Assembly (NCBI GenBank): GCA_027405735.1
Contig: JAPEHQ010000010.1
Span: 186,001 to 250,000, forward strand
DNA length: 64,000 bases
Direction: 5' to 3'
From: Mucor racemosus
Taxonomy: Eukaryota > Mucoromycota > Mucoromycetes > Mucorales > Mucoraceae
In this document: piece after piece, positions 25,190-36,745 of the stretch
How positions within the stretch are numbered: the stretch's first letter is position 1
Layout: each line of letters starts with the position of its first letter
Notes under the pieces: generated by a model
Databases searched by the model: none
What the model saw: the letters and a program-made list of their open reading frames with translations, nothing else
What the model was told of the DNA's origin: nothing
Translations under genes and position numbers: made by a program

Positions 25190-26600
25190 TGCTGCCGTCT
25201 CTCTATGTTCATTCACCTCGTCCGTTTCAGTCAACATCTGGTTTTTCATATCCTGTATCAAGTCCTGGCCTGCTCTATGTGGTTCTATTTGACGTCGTGC
25301 TTTATCTATCTGGTTTCTGTTTGTCTTACATGATCCTTGATTCTCGATTCCCACCGCCCTGATTTTTTTAATTGCGTGGTGCCTTTTTGTGTATGTCTTG
25401 TCTAGGTTCTTCACTATATCTGCTAGTATTCTGGATATTGTATATCATTTAAGCAATATATGGTTTCGGTTAATTTACTTCTGGTCTCGACTCAGGTTTA
25501 TATGGTCTCATTTCATGCTCATCAGATCTCCATTCATGTACTTTCAGCCTCAATTTCTCAATGTTTGGTCCTTATTCAAGTATTTCTGGTTTTACTCCAT
25601 GTTTATCTGGTCTCATAACATGCTCTAATAGTCTCATCGCATGCTCGTCTGGTCTCAATACATGCTCTTCTGGTTTCAACTCGTGCTTATCTGGTTTGAA
25701 CTCATGCTTATATGGTTTCAATTCATAGTTATCTGGTTTGCGTTTATGCACATCTGGTTTTCTTTCATGCGCTCCTCATTTGAATTAATGCGCATCTTGT
25801 ATCGTATCATTAGCATCTCGTCTTTCTGGTTTCATCTGGTCTCATTACGTGCTTACCTGGTTTCAATGTATGCACATCTGGTATTGTTTTTTAACATCTG
25901 GTTTTTATTTATGCAATGTTGGTCTCAATTTATGTTTATATGGAATAGGTTTATCAATATCTGGTTTTTATTTATGCACTTCTGGTTTCACTTAATGCAC
26001 ATTCGTTCTGCCTTTGTCAACATATAGTCTTCATTTTCATGCACATCTGGTCTGTATCCATGCACTTCTGGTCCCATTTCATCAGTATATTATCTCATTT
26101 TATTCTTATCTCGTCTTTAGTTTTGCTCGTCTGGCCTCCATTCATGTCTATCTGTTCTGCATTATTTATGCTCGTCTTAACTCCATTAATTTTTCTCTGG
26201 TATCAAGTGGTCTACATCTGGTCTATTTTAATTCTTGCTCATCTGATTTCTATTTATTCACAGTTAACCTTGGTTTATTCAAGTCTGTTTTCAATTTATT
26301 TTTACCTGGATTCAATTTATTTCGGTTTGGTCTCCATCCATTTGTATCTGGTCTCAATTTATACTCATCTGTTTCCAAGTTATCCTGATGTGGTCAAAAT
26401 TCATGTTTATCTGGTCTTATTTCATCTTTAACTGGTCTCAATCTATGCTCTTTTGGTATAAAGGTATGCTCTTTCATGTTTATCAGTTTTTCAATTAATG
26501 CTCATCTGGTCTTACTTCATATTTATCTAGTCTCAATTTATCCCCATCAGGTCTCAATTCGTGTGCTTTTTGTCTCATCTCTTTAACTTGTGGTTTCAAT
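25190..26600 (+). repeat. Degenerate 21-bp minisatellite
   Basis: Long run of imperfect 21-bp units of the form atctggtttcaattcatgct, clearest at 25620-25780 and traceable from about 24.9 to 26.6 kb. Because 21 is a multiple of three, all three plus frames stay open for stretches (25389-25628, 25641-26027, 26014-26431), giving heptads such as LIWFELM. The minus strand reads as heptads of the type KPDKHEL, broken by stops. Plus-strand openness is therefore a property of the repeat and not evidence of a gene. Confidence 0.85.
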
Positions 26601-26792
26601 TTATGAAAAAGGTATATTATTAAAAACCTAAAAAGTATCGTCAACGTCTGACCCTAATTTGGTATATTTTTTATAATTTTGAAGGTTTCTTTTGATATAA
26701 CGTCTCCAATCTAATGTCTCTGGTCTTGTCTCTCTGGTCTTGTCTTCTTTGTTTTCACTTTATTCCATCTAGAAGTTAAAGCATCTTTTTGT

Positions 26793-26865
26793 TATCTGAT
26801 TTTTGATACACCTTACGTAGGTTTAAGAATCAAAATGATTTGATCGAAAAAAAGCGATAACTTTT
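26793..26865 (+). repeat. Single diverged unit of the 91-bp minisatellite
   Basis: Shares tatctgatttttg, acacc, aggtttaagaatcaaaatgatttgat with the array at 24405-24770, on the far side of the 21-bp array. Confidence 0.65.
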
Positions 26866-27954
26866 ACCACCATTATTGGGATAGTATCTGTTTTGATGCT
26901 ATCTTAGTAAACTCGGTTATTATACTCAGTTGTTTGTTTTTGTACAATCGGTAATCCTGAGTCAATTTAATCTGGTTGCTCTCCATTCGTGGACTTGCGA
27001 CCTCTCCCCCTTTTAGGGTCTCATAGTCTTCTTTCACGGTAACCGGCTGGAAACTATAGCCCTTTCTGGCAATCGGAGTCGTATTGATTTCATAGCATCT
27101 GCTTGATTTCAGTATCACTTTATAGTATGGTGGTATACAAACTGTAAAGTCAAATGGCAACATGTAGATAGACCTCCTTGTGGTGTTGCTGGAAACGTTA
27201 TTTTAAACGGCTGACTATCTACTCCATTAAACCAATTATATCAAAAGTTACTTTTTCTCCATCTTGGAGCATTTCATCGTTTATAATATCGATCCATAAT
27301 TTTTTACTTGATTTGTTTTTTCTTGGATTGTTTATATTGCATAATAAAAATTACAAGATTGAAATTAATTGTTTTATCCATCTATTTATTATTTACTATT
27401 TTTTGTTCTGATACAAGATATTGAATAATACAATAAGCACTTGTAAAACCATTGACAGTATTAAAAAAAACGTAGACTACTGCACAGAATATATATGTAT
27501 TGATGTATTTTCTATAAACCCTACATGAAGTTTCATCAAAAAAATTACGCAAATTTGCTTGATTGCTATATATATACAAGAAAACTACTTACCAACAGTA
27601 TACGTATACTGTATAAATATATATCTGAGAGCGCTTTGATTTTACGCCAGGAGATTATATCTGCAGTGGAATTACATACTAAAAACGCTTGATGAAAATA
27701 AAACAACCTAAATTCCAAGTGTCGCTCATAAAATATGATGCCACTTGAAATGTGAACAACAATAATAAACAAACGCTTCAATTGAACACAATAACAGACG
27801 CATGCTAAAAATATGAAATACCCTTTTCAAACCATACATGTTGTGTAGATGATAGCACCCTTGATCACGGCCCAATCAATTACACAAATGACATATATAT
27901 CAAAACAGGATTCTATCCAAATCAATAATGATAATAAACAAAGATATCAATTTA
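26866..27954. other. Repeat-flanking DNA, no supported gene
   Basis: Contains a 96-codon minus-strand frame (26873-27163) of ordinary composition, possibly a gene relic (see findings), and a fragment of family A (tttacgccaggagattatat at 27642). Otherwise AT-rich without features. Confidence 0.45.
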
Positions 27955-28350
27955 GTCAACTACTCATCTATATCGTAGTTGCACTATCAATATAAATAAG
28001 ATTCAAGTATATAAAAATTACCCCTTAAAAATCAAGGTTACATAAAATAGATATAACAGAAATAAACAAAACAACCATTTCCCAAAAGGTCGATATTGTC
28101 ACACTTGACATACAATCCCGTATGGTCAATGCTCTACACAATTTACCCCTTAAAATATCAAATCAATAACAATTAACTCAAAACTGGAAGATTACTAAAT
28201 ATATATCCATTCAAGTCTGATGGTATCCAAGTTCTCCAAATCACTATAAATACCCTCATACTTTTCAATTATTTTAACTCTTCAGAAATCTTTTGTAATA
28301 AAAACTTTAGCTGATTATAATTGTATTTCTACTGCTTTTATTTTTTATAT
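27955..28350 (+). repeat. Family C repeat, copy 1
   Basis: Inverted match of about 62545-62890: ttaccccttaaa at both sides, aaaaggtcgatattgtcacacttgaca, cactataaataccctcatac, ttttgtaataaaaa, ttagctgattataattg. It has TATA and AATAAA-like signals, but similarity continues past any plausible TG...CA border, so I do not call it an LTR. Confidence 0.7.
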
Positions 28351-28752
28351 TTTTTTTATTTTAGTAAATAACATCATAATTTACTGCAATATCAATTTCG
28401 AAGCTAAAACATGTACTAAATCATTTAATAAAAACAAAGAAACACTGCTATCAAACGAAAGAGCACCTTAAAACTAAAGAACTTTATTATAAGATCAAAA
28501 CATCTTCTTTTATATTCAAATTCTCTAATTATATGACTAGTCTAAAATGAGTCTATTTAAATACATATATATATCCAATCAAGTCTAGGTGACACACACT
28601 AGTTTCACATTTCTCAATACGTACAGTATAAACTGAGCTTTATAACATATTACATATTACACAGCAATTTAGAACTTATCACATCAATCTTTGTTGTAAT
28701 CGTAACCAAGGAATGTACACAGACTTGTGGACGCAACAATCTAATTTTAACT

Positions 28753-29292
28753 TCGCCGTATATTTTTAGGTTTGATAAATAACACTTAAAAAAGAATACA
28801 ATTAAAATAAAATGAGTAATGAAACAGTTCTTCAACTGTATAATAAGAATAAAATATCGTTTATTTAGATATACAGTAAAAGCATGGCCTATTACATTGA
28901 TTTGAAATTGAGATTCTGAGATGTAACTTAAGACAATATTGAACCATTAGATCTGCTTGATTGTAAACGATGGATTGAAATGGATTAATCATAATTTAAC
29001 CATGCTTGCAAAGCTTGTGAGTTGCCTTGTTTCAATGCTGCGCTAAATGTGTTTGGATGTTGATTTAATAGCTACTTGATTGATTAACTGTTGAGATAAA
29101 ATAATATGGTGTCATAATTGAGGTCCAAGCGTTTTTGGTAATTATTGGATTAAACTTGGTAGGCTAAGATTTTCTTATATCCGATATCAAGATTTTGCAC
29201 TTCGATACATGTAGTCAATAGATTGTAAGATGTATTGATACTGTAGAAGGCGATAACGTGTGATACTAACTAGGTGGCATTCAACACACATG
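28753..29292 (+). repeat. Family A module s1, copy 3
   Basis: Plus-strand s1 at the head of unit 3. Confidence 0.78.
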
Positions 29293-30340
29293 GGCACAAC
29301 AAAAGAAACTGCACATAAGCACAACGAAAAGTCTGTATGTGCAGGATTAAAGATTCTGTCCGTGTGCATCATGACATTAATTCCATGATAGTAGAATTGC
29401 CCATAAGCATATCGTTATCTCTATTTGTACATCATAATAAAATCTGACCATAAGCATAATGAGCTGGTCGTATGGGCACAAATTGGTTTAAAAATGAGCA
29501 TTGTGCCGTTCTCAAAATTTTATTTCATTTTTTACTAGAATGTGGTTTTAACTTACATTTGCTTTCATTAATATATATTACAGATAATACAATTCAATAC
29601 ATTGTTGGTGTAGAGGAATAAATGTAACTGTCAATGTATTTACAATTATTATTATCATTTGTAAATGTGTTTATAGCTATAATGTTTGTAGCAACAATGG
29701 TTTTTGCTCGATCATAAACTTAAATAACACTTTCTGCTTAAATTTATATGCAAACCAAACCTAAGGTTATAAATGTTACTTTATCACGCATAAAATTCAA
29801 ATAAATTAACGATTTTAAACTTACTATCTTAATTCACAATTGTCAGTTGTAAGAAGATTTGTTTTCAAGCATAACTACGATCAAAACTATGGCTATTATT
29901 AGCCAACAAGACATCAGATTATTCTTTTTTTGTGTTTTTATATCGTTTGAAATTGTATCACTTTTCTGAAACATTTTGTGAGCCTGTAGTCAGTTCTAGC
30001 TTTTTATTGAGCAGATATAAATATCATTGCCTTCGATTTGATCTTGTAAACACAAAATACGTCCAATAATACAGTAGTAAATAATGATATTTGATCTTAG
30101 AATGCGGTTAATAAATGAACATTAAAGTCTCTAATCTAGACTGTTACCTATATTAAAAACATTAGCCTCTTATGTTAGCATGCGTATTTAGATAAAATAA
30201 AAGGATACCAGCTTGATAATAATCTGATATACCTTGTCAAACAGTGAATATATTCTTAGAATAATATGAAAACAGAAAGAGAGAAACAACACACGTAGAA
30301 AAAGATTTTCAAAGCTTTACATTATTTAATGCAATTAAAA

Positions 30341-31109
30341 CCCTGTTAAATTGCACATTTCAGCCAATGTCAAAAGCAGCATTACGGCGCATGAACCATA
30401 AATTAAACAACATAGGCAATATCTGTTATCATAGAAACATGCATTCTTCTACCAGAAAAACCGTCTTTCATATCATAGATTCGTTCAAAAATTGCAAAAG
30501 CGAGCCCGTAGAGCAACACCGTAATTGCACATAGCAAGATTGAACAGTTAAATATTTTATACTATGGTACAGTATATCTAAATTTTAAATAAAAAGGTGT
30601 TTTTTTTTAACTTTTCTTATATTTAACCACGTACGGTTTGAAAATTCAGACTTTGTAGCGGACATTTTTGGGGCTCATTTTAGCCTTACCAACACTCATG
30701 ATTTTCGTCAAAAAACAGAAAAATCAAATTTTGATACCAGAATCAACGTTTAAATATACTACATTGTGAGAGAAACTTGTAGCCATAGCTAATACAAATT
30801 TTATAAAAACTTAATATTAGATGTTGAGTAATGAAAGTTTGTACTTTTAGCCCAAAAACGGTTTTTTGATTAAAGGATTTTCATGTAATATTTTGCAATA
30901 AAAATGTTTATTATTTTTTATTGAGCAAATAGAGCGCTAAATTCAGTATATGTGCATATTTTTTGTTTTTATAATTGGTAGTATAATTAACTCTAGATTT
31001 GCAAAATCAAAAAAAAAAATTAAAAAATGCCAAAATTGATGATCTGGACAGAAATAATTTTCTAAATTAGTATTCCGCTTATAAGCCTTGTAAGTCTTAA
31101 AAATAAGAG
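30341..31109 (-). repeat. Family A core, copy 5
   Basis: The inner 400 bp (about 30690-31010) is almost letter-for-letter the same as in the inverted-repeat arms, although flanks of this unit have diverged. Confidence 0.88.
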
Positions 31110-31286
31110 ATTTTATAAGACTTGAGAACTTTTCAAGAATTTACAATGCTGTACCCACTTGATTCAAACTTATTACCGTAAATCGTTATACATGTTAATA
31201 TTGTGTGGTAGTTTATTTATTGATAATATAGTCTTACTTGATAATTAATGCGCTAGAGGTAATTTACATTAAGTTTTAGTCTTATC

Positions 31287-31511
31287 CCTCCAACATCATG
31301 AACATAAACATGGCCATCACTGGGACCTATTGCCACCTTTTTGCCGTCTGTGTCCCAAGCCAATTTATTCAATGCTTTACCAGAATCAACTTATGTACTT
31401 ACAAATAATTCCTCGGTATTTGCATTCAAATTCCACAAATTAAATTGACTGGTTCCATCTACAACAGCAGTATCAAACGTACCGTCAACCCGCCTTATGA
31501 CAAATGTCAAT
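31287..31511 (-). pseudogene. Captured dynein intermediate chain exon fragment, copy 5 (best preserved)
   Basis: On the minus strand it reads RRVDGTFDTA, VVDGTSQFNLWNLNANTEE, then after the shared TAA, SGKALNKLAWDTDGKKVAIG and SDGHVYVHDVGG. It lacks the extra ATA codon of the arm copies and has the Leu codon before WNLN, so it is the least damaged copy. The acceptor TTTTAG is kept; the donor is mutated (GGATAAG in place of GGTAAG). Confidence 0.75.
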
Positions 31512-31850
31512 CTAAAATCAGAAACATCCTATTATTGTCATTGTCATAAGCTATGAAAAGCTTGATTGATTTTTAATAATACAGTAATTAGATAAAAAAT
31601 AAGATGATACTAATAGCATATAATGAGTATTTAGTATTTAGCATCTAAGTAGGTTTGATGATGTACTGTATGCGTTTAAATTCTTTTAAAACCCCTAAGG
31701 CAAACACAACATCTTGGTCCTGTAATTTCTATCCATCACAATGTTGCGATTTCAACTACACGATGCATGCACCTTTCATCAATCTTGACCTCGATATACA
31801 TTGGGCATCAGTTTTGTAGCATTGTATTTTTTCTGATTCATTAATATCCG

Positions 31851-33289
31851 GTCATATGGAACAATAGTGCGTTAAACTACGATTTGCTATTATACTGTTG
31901 GTAATTTTTTGTTATTGTTACTTTAAAAACTTGATCCTATTATTATCATCATTGATTATTATAGTCGTCAAACTAATTGGTACAGTATATCATATTACTA
32001 TTTCGCATTGGTAGAATTTATGAAATTTATATCTGCATTATTGTTGTATTTGCATATATAAATGTACCTGAAATTGTAGTTTAAATATGACAAAAAACTG
32101 TGCCTTAACATATTTAGCATATATGTCATATAAACACTGTAAATGATTACCCTGGTAATCACATAAGCTAAGTTCTGATAATCTAGACTTACAATAAAAG
32201 ATACAAAATAAAGAATATTAATAATTAGTGTTGCCAAGAGCAACTAAAGACTTTAGACTGACCATCTATATCTGAATATAATTACATTAGCATAAGTGAG
32301 GATTGATGCTAAAATTTAGTATGAGAACACTATTCTAGACAGGTGTGAAGCAATCCTTAAATCAAATATAAATAGTTATAGACATTAACCCTTCATTTGA
32401 TTTTCCCATCTCGTTTTTATATTTAATAAAGATTGACCAATTTTCACGTACTCATCTTTCTTTATTAGTTATCTACAACATTTACAACATGCATTTAACA
32501 CTGGTGGATTAAAAAGTTGGTGCTTGTTTTTAGTTTGATCTATAATGCTTATTTTGATTTTCCAGTATAATTATAGGTGTTTATACTTCTAAAAAGTGAA
32601 TTTCCAATTGCAACTGTTTCTGTTGAATATCACTTGCGTTTCTATGCGTTGTAGCAGATGTTATACTAACTCTCATTTTAGTGAAGATTTCGTTACATTT
32701 ATTCATATTCAATTTTTCTGTTATACAGCTTAATATTAATTAACATACTAACGTTCAGTTATGTTTATATCTCCATCAAAAATACGCATTCTCTAGACGA
32801 AACTGGCTACCAGTTTCTGGAAAGCTCTACTATTATTTCCAAAAAGAAAAGATACACCTTAATTTTCTGCATTTCCCAAAATAATGAAACACCGCAACTA
32901 ATTTTTACTGAATACGCAGGGAATACGCATAGTAAAACGAAGATATTATCTTACAGCGGAATACGGTGATGTAGTAATACGCTCATATTACAATGGTGAA
33001 ACTCGAATTTTGCATGCATACTGCAACGTTTTATTCAAGATTCTATACTTTCTATGGGTTTTCTATATTCCTGAATCCTTTTTTATTTGCTTATTTGGAA
33101 AATATTACCATTATATTACAATGTTCTCAATTTTTGTTCATTGCTTACATGATTTTCTCTATACTAAAAAATATATGGACGTATTACCTGCAGGGAAAAT
33201 GAAGTAATACGGAATTTAATTACAGTGAAAAACTGACAAATACATGTTCAGAAGTATGGGAGTTAAAATTGTAGACCAAAGGAGAATGA
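31851..33289. other. AT-rich DNA, no supported gene
   Basis: No repeat match was noticed here. Short frames at 31998-32243 and 32993-33207 have low-information composition. Confidence 0.5.
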
Positions 33290-33365
33290 CAAGCTTAACG
33301 CGTAGCGCATGCGCTACAAATTGAGTGCGACACACATATTTATGAGTTCAAACCCGCCAAAGGGG
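33290..33365 (+). other. tRNA-like segment (possible SINE head or tRNA relic)
   Basis: Has an agcttaacgcgtagcgcatg stretch resembling a D-arm/box A, and gagttcaaaccc about 40 bp downstream resembling box B. The presumed T and acceptor stems do not pair well, so this is not a functional tRNA prediction. Confidence 0.25.
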
Positions 33366-33499
33366 AAGCCCTTTGTTATTAGGATATGAATTTCGAAAGA
33401 GAATCTCCGATGACCTTGCTTCTCATCGAATATGATCCTCCTTTTTTTTTCTTAGTAAGTTCTGCATAAGTCTAGTAAATTTTTTCCTTTTGCGTTAAT

Positions 33500-33612
33500 G
33501 CATATGATATGCATACTAGTAAATTTGGCTGGCAAAACCCGGCTCGACACCAATACTACCAGCATCCATGGGTCATTGTACGTTCAGACAGTTTGAGCAA
33601 CAAGTTAGTGAC
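33500..33612 (-). repeat. Family E and family D fragments
   Basis: Minus-strand match to the family E mini-repeat (ggctggcaaaacccggctcgacacc, here split by reading at 33530-33554) followed by an inverted piece of family D (ccatgggtcattgta, caacaagtt). Confidence 0.5.
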
Positions 33613-33742
33613 CTGCTACCTATACCTACTAAGATCAGCAAGCCCATCAGTTCTTCTCAACGAATATGAATTCAAATGACCTCCAGTTGCAATGGCAAGT
33701 ACTTCTAGCGCCGATCCGCAGAATTGTAAAAGGTTTAGCCTG

Positions 33743-34275
33743 GTCGTATATTTTCAGATTTGATAAATAATACTTAGAAAGAATATAATTAAAAGAGAGT
33801 GAGTAATGAATCAGTTCTTGAACAGTATAATAAAAACAAGATATCGTTTATTTAGATATAAAAGTATGGCATTTTATATTGATTTGACATCCTAAGATGT
33901 AATTTAAGGCACTATTAAATCATTAGATCTGTTTGATAGTAATCTATGGATTGAAATGAATCAATCATAATTTAACCCGTTCTTGCAGAGCTTGTGAGTT
34001 GCCTTGTTTTAATGCTGCACTAAATGTGCTTGTTGGATGTTAATTTGATAGCTTGTATTTGATTGATTAACCGCTGGGATAAAATAGTGTGGTGTCGTAA
34101 TTGAGGTCCAAGAAGCGTTCTTGGTAATTACTGGATTAAACTTGTTACGCTAGGAGTTTCTTATATCCGATATCAAGACTTTTAACTTCAGTACACTGTT
34201 GTAGCCAATAAATTGAAGATGTATTCATACTGTAGAAGATGATAACATATGGTACTTGGTGGAATACAACATAAT
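33743..34275 (+). repeat. Family A module s1, copy 4
   Basis: Upstream direct repeat of unit 4; starts tcgtatattttcagatttg. Confidence 0.78.
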
Positions 34276-34609
34276 ATATGATTCATATTTTTGCCAATAG
34301 TCACTTTTCCAAAAAAAAAAAAGCCGAACAATCTCCAGAAGCAGCCATCTAATAATATTTCCAAGCTTTAAATCTCTATAAAAAATCACCGGACAGTCCG
34401 GACGCGGTTGTTTAAATATTCCAAGCGGCTATAAGATGCAGGTATCGAAATTTCATACAAAAATTAAGATTCGACTGTTTTACTATTAATTATTCAAAGG
34501 CTTATTTTAAGTAAAGCATAAACACAACCTACAACATTATTAGCCTAATAACGGGTGTAACTTGAAAAGTATAAGATGATCCAACCGGATTCAAAAAAAA
34601 GTCCATAAA

Positions 34610-34925
34610 ATCACTACGGCCGGCCTTTGCTGCACAAGATGATTTTGTTGTGCCCAGGTGGGCTGCACACTATAGCCTGAGCTGTTGTGCCCACTGAATA
34701 TGGCTAAAAAGATAGCAAGATGCACACGGACACAAAGCTAATAAGCCTGTATGCACAGAATTATAGATTCTGTCCATGTGCATGACATTAATCCCATGTG
34801 TGCATAACAGTAGAATTGCCCATAAGTATATCAGTTTCCCTATTTGTGCATAATAATAAAATTTGATCTTGAGCATAATGAGCTGATCGTATGGGCACAA
34901 ATTGATTGGTACATAAACATCGTGC
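34610..34925 (-). repeat. Family A module s2, copy 3
   Basis: Starts cactacggccggcc and ends with gtgccgttctc; full-length relative to 17640-17962. Confidence 0.7.
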
Positions 34926-35770
34926 CGTTCTCAAAACTCTATTGCATTTTTTTATTCGAATTTGTTTTTAAATCACATTTGCTTTCATTATTAATATATA
35001 TCATATAGGCAATAATATAATTGAATACGTTGTTGATGTAGTAGAGCAATGCATTCAACTGCCAATATATTTATGATTATCATTACTTGTAAATATATTT
35101 GCAGCTGTAATATTTGCAGCAACAATGGTTTTTGCTCGAGCATAGACTTAGATAACACTTACTACTTAAATTTATATGCAAGCCAAATCTAAGATTATAT
35201 ATGTTACTTTATCACACATAAAATTTAAACAAATTAACCTTCTTTAAACTTACTATTTCAGTTTACGATTGTCAGCTGTAAAAAGATTCGTTTTCAAGAA
35301 TATAGTATCTACGATCAAAGCTATGGTTATTAGATAAAACATTAGATTATTCTTTTTTTTGTTTATATATCATTTGAAGTTTTATCATTTTTCTGGAACT
35401 TTTTATAGGTTTGTAGCCTGTTCTAGCTTTTCATTGATTAGATATAAATATTATTGCCTTGGATTTGATCTGGTAATCAGGAAATACGTCCAAAAACACA
35501 GTAGTAAATAATGATATTTGATCTTAGAATGCAGTTAAATGAATTATCAGTCTCTAATATAATGACTGCTACCTGAACTATATTAAAAACATTAGTTTCT
35601 TATGTTAGCATGCCTATTCAGATAAAAGAAAAGAATATCAGTTTGATAGTCTGATATGCCTTATCAAATGGTGGTGAGTAATACCCTTGGAATATGAAAA
35701 CAAAAAGAGCGAAACAACACATGTAGAAAAGGATTTTCAAGAAGTCTTTACATTATTTAATGCAATTAAA

Positions 35771-36540
35771 ACCCTGCTAAATTGCACATTTCAGTCAATG
35801 TAAAAGCAGTATTATAGCGCATCAATCCATAAACCAAACAAAATAGACAATATCGGTTATCATAGAAATATGCATTTTGTAACAGAAAAAACCGTCTGTC
35901 ATATCATAGTTTCATTAAAAAATTGCAAAAACGCGCTTGTAGAGCGACGCCGTAATTGAGCATAGCAAGATTGAACGGCTACGTCTCTCCAACTATGGTA
36001 TATATCTAGGTTTTAAATAAAAAGGCGTTTTTTTTTTAAACTTTTTTTATATTTAACCATGTATGGTCTGAAAATTCAGACTTTGTAGCGGACATTTTTG
36101 GGGCTCATTTTAGCCTTACCAACACTCATGATTTTCGTCAAAAAACAGAAAAATCAAATTTTGATACCAAAATCAACGTTTAAATATACTACATTGTGAG
36201 AGAAACTTGTAGCCATAGCTAATACAAATTTTATAAAAACTTAATATTAGATGTTGAGTAATGAAAGTTTGTACTTTTAGCCCAAAAACGGTTTTTTGGT
36301 TAAAGGATTTCCATGTAGTATTTTGCAATAAAAATGTTTATTATTTTTTATTGAGCAAATAGAGCGCTAAGTTCTGTATGTCTATATTTTTTTGTTTTTA
36401 TAATTGGTAGTATAATTAACTCTAGATTTGCAAAATCAAAAAAAAAAATTAAAAAATGCCAAAATTGATGATCTGGACAAAAATAATTTTCTAAATTAGT
36501 ATTCCGCTTATAAGCCTTGTAAGTCTTAAAAATCAGAAAT
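35771..36540 (-). repeat. Family A core, copy 6
   Basis: Inner part about 36110-36440 nearly identical to the other five cores; shares ggggctcattttagcc with copy 5, so units 3 and 4 are closest relatives. Confidence 0.88.
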
Positions 36541-36716
36541 TTTATAAGACTTGAGAACTTTTCAAGAATTTACAATGCTGTACCCACTTGATTCAAACTT
36601 ATTACCGTAAATCTTTATACATGTTAATATTGTGTGGTAGTGTATTAGATGATAATATAACCTTACTTGATAATTAATGTGCTAGAGGTGATTTACATTG
36701 AGTTTTAGTCTTACCT

Positions 36717-36741
36717 CTCCAATATCATAAAAATAAAAATG
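36717..36741 (-). pseudogene. Truncated dynein exon end, copy 6
   Basis: Only the last 25 bp of the captured exon (YDIGE plus the GTAAG donor) remain before an abrupt junction with s1 at about 36742-36746. Confidence 0.6.
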
Positions 36742-36745
36742 ACTG

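Larger units (their letters stand above)
28385..31850. repeat. Family A unit 3
   Basis: Composite unit: a plus-oriented piece matching 2870-3200 (28385-28740), plus-oriented s1 (28753-29292), then minus-oriented s2 piece (29280-29490), s5 region, core and dynein fragment. It lacks the MITE. The relative orientation of s1 and core is opposite to that in the inverted-repeat arms. Divergence from the arms is roughly 10 percent outside the core. Confidence 0.82.

Noticed and set aside
25389..26431. Hydrophobic heptad membrane protein on the plus strand
   Set aside because: All three plus frames are open because of the 21-bp unit; no single frame is favoured and each ends by chance.
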